Shown here: piece after piece, positions 13,202 through 14,245 of the stretch
Numbering within the stretch: the first letter of the stretch is position 1
Layout of the letters: each line of letters begins with the position of its first letter
NCBI GenBank assembly: GCA_049522195.1
Contig: JBEKOB010000097.1
Location: 1 to 14,245 of the forward strand
From: UBA9647 sp049522195
GTDB lineage: Bacteria; Bacteroidota; Ignavibacteria; UBA10030
Reading direction: 5' to 3'
DNA: 14,245 nucleotides
The notes under the pieces: generated by a model
Databases searched by the model: none
What the model was told of the DNA's origin: nothing
What the model saw: only the letters and a program-made list of their open reading frames with translations
Program-made: the position numbers and the translations under genes

Positions 13202-13840
13202 ATGACGGACCCCTCAAAATCACTCTTTGTGGCAGTGGCGGGGAATATCGGCGCAGGCAAGTCTTCCCTCACGCGGCTCCTTGCCGGTCGATTTGGCTGG
13301 AAGCCGTACTTCGAATCAGTGGATGACAATCCATACCTCCCCGATTTCTACGCGGATATGACGCGTTGGTCGTTTCATTTACAGATTTACTTCCTCGCCA
13401 ACCGCTTCAAGCACCATAAGCGGATGACTGAGTCGGGGGAACCCGTGATCCAGGACCGGTCAATTTACGAGGATGCCGAGATCTTCGCCCGGAATCTCCA
13501 CGATATCGGGAAAATGGATAATCGCGACTACAGCAACTATGTTTCTCTGTTCGAAGTGATGACCGATTATCTCAAATCGCCAGACCTGATGATCTACCTT
13601 CGCGCCTCCATCGACACACTGGTCCAGCAAATCTCTCGACGGGGTCGTTCGTTCGAGCAGGGTATACCGCGGGATTATCTCGAGCAGCTGAACAAGCACT
13701 ACGAACGCTGGATATCCAACTATCACCGCGGACCGCTGCTGATCATTGAGAGCGACAACCTCGATTTTGTGAACCGAGATGGAGATCTGGAGCAGATTGT
13801 ACGACTCGTAAACGCAAAGCTTGATTCCATCCGTGCCTGA
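13202..13840 (+). CDS. Deoxynucleoside kinase (dGK/dAK type)
   Basis: Cytoplasmic salvage enzyme that phosphorylates deoxynucleosides (probably deoxyguanosine, deoxyadenosine or deoxycytidine) to monophosphates. The 212 residues are the usual family length. The P-loop GNIGAGKSS is at 14-22. The DRS motif is at 85-87 (IQDRSIYEDAEIF). The lid arginines are in RRGRSFEQ at 146-153, followed by the family pattern IPRDYLEQLNKHYERWI. The start is set at ATG 13202 since the P-loop then has the normal distance from the N-terminus. The frame is open further upstream to a TTG at 13121, but that stretch lacks family similarity and includes the candidate promoter. No obvious Shine-Dalgarno precedes 13202. 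Base preference cannot be read from the sequence by eye. It ends at a shared terminator, tail to tail with the next gene. Confidence 0.92.
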   Translation: MTDPSKSLFVAVAGNIGAGKSSLTRLLAGRFGWKPYFESVDDNPYLPDFYADMTRWSFHLQIYFLANRFKHHKRMTESGEPVIQDRSIYEDAEIFARNLHDIGKMDNRDYSNYVSLFEVMTDYLKSPDLMIYLRASIDTLVQQISRRGRSFEQGIPRDYLEQLNKHYERWISNYHRGPLLIIESDNLDFVNRDGDLEQIVRLVNAKLDSIRA

Positions 13841-13868
13841 TCGGAGCAGCTGAGCCCATCAAGAACAG

Positions 13869-13905
13869 AAAAGGCATCCTCACTCGACGTGACGGATGCC
13901 TTTTT
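13869..13905. terminator. Bidirectional Rho-independent terminator
   Basis: AAAAGGCATCC (13869-13879) pairs perfectly with GGATGCCTTTT (13894-13904), giving seven GC-containing pairs flanked by four A-T pairs, with a 14-nt loop that can form a small inner CAC/GTG stem. On the plus strand the tail is TTTTT (13901-13905); on the minus strand the complement of AAAA supplies the tail. It serves the converging kinase and protease genes, 28 nt after the kinase stop and 40 nt after the protease stop. Confidence 0.9.
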
Positions 13906-13945
13906 CTTTGTACAGATTGTAGTACAGAACTCTAAACTCGCACTG

Positions 13946-14245
13946 CTACTTCTTTCCTCCCCCCATGAGTTTGGCATACACTGGCCTGTTCTTGAGCAGC
14001 GTCGTTGCAACCTGAAGCTGGCGATCGTCCTTGAAGGAGGCCTGAATCGCTGCTTTCTCGCCCCGCAGGCGATCAATGATCTCAAGTTTCAGCGCATTGC
14101 GAATTTCCTTGTCGTACCGCTCGAATGCGCGCCCCTTCTCAACACCTATGATCTTCTCGAGCCGGTCCACCTCATCAGAAAACGACTTTCCATAGCGCGC
14201 CTTCCCCCCCGTCTCACGAAGCGCCTTCAATTGAACCTCGGCCTC
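13946..14245 (-). CDS. C-terminal end of a probable S41-family C-terminal processing protease, 5' part outside window
   Basis: The frame is open to the window edge (last complete codon 14243-14245), so the TTG at 14230 is not a real start and the gene is cut. About 99 residues are visible, ending GGGKK with TAG at 13946-13948. The segment is helical and charged; EVDRLEKIIGVEKGRAFERYDKEIRNALKLEII followed by DRLRGEKAAIQASFKDDRQLQVATTLL resembles the C-terminal helical region of CtpA/Prc-type proteases (LRxEI, a short variable link, IxASFxxDxQ...ALxLL). The catalytic Ser/Lys and PDZ domains would be upstream and are not seen, so the call rests on the tail alone. Such enzymes trim or degrade periplasmic proteins. 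Confidence 0.6.
   Translation of the reverse strand, partial: EAEVQLKALRETGGKARYGKSFSDEVDRLEKIIGVEKGRAFERYDKEIRNALKLEIIDRLRGEKAAIQASFKDDRQLQVATTLLKNRPVYAKLMGGGKK

Overview
The window is a chromosomal housekeeping segment from a Gram-negative, double-membraned bacterium of the Fibrobacteres-Chlorobi-Bacteroidetes group. Two features point to the Ignavibacteria/Chlorobi/Kapabacteria/Kryptonia side rather than to Bacteroidia. First, the secreted glycosidase-like protein ends in a typical type IX secretion (T9SS) sorting tail (QNYPNPFNPTTTI motif). Second, secD and secF are separate genes, whereas Bacteroidia normally carry one fused secDF. Shine-Dalgarno sequences precede most genes and sigma70-like promoters are visible. 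This placement is inference; no rRNA or marker search was possible.

Layout. (1) 1-1348 (+): 3' part of a class A penicillin-binding protein. (2) 1349-1512: a convergent intergenic region made largely of two short-period tandem repeats, a 7-bp array after the PBP stop and an 8-bp array reaching the stop of the facing gene. (3) 8627-1513 (-), in transcription order: ppiD, an outer-membrane-like protein, aroK, aroB and a T9SS-exported GHL10-type glycosidase-like protein. aroK and aroB appear translationally coupled. A strong hairpin lies between ppiD and the membrane-protein gene. (4) 8628-8858: divergent control region with back-to-back sigma70-like promoters for ppiD and secD whose -35 boxes are 11 bp apart. 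(5) 8859-11716 (+): secD-secF. (6) 11801-12139 (+): a stand-alone STAS-domain anti-sigma-factor antagonist with its own likely promoter and a clear Rho-independent terminator. (7) 12212-13102 (+): a lipoprotein BtuF-like cobalamin/metal-chelate binding protein. (8) 13202-13840 (+): a deoxynucleoside kinase. (9) 13869-13905: a bidirectional terminator, then the 3' end of an S41-type C-terminal processing protease on the minus strand, cut by the window edge.

A common theme is the cell envelope: peptidoglycan synthesis (PBP), Sec export and its energisation (SecDF), folding of exported proteins (PpiD), an outer-membrane protein, a T9SS cargo, a surface lipoprotein and a probable periplasmic protease. 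The shikimate genes, STAS protein and nucleoside kinase are ordinary metabolic or regulatory neighbours. I found no mobile element, CRISPR array, tRNA, rRNA, phage gene or defence system. The least ordinary signals are the paired tandem repeats at 1348-1516, the ppiD/secDF shared promoter region with a dyad at the ppiD start point, and the hairpin at 6437-6478.
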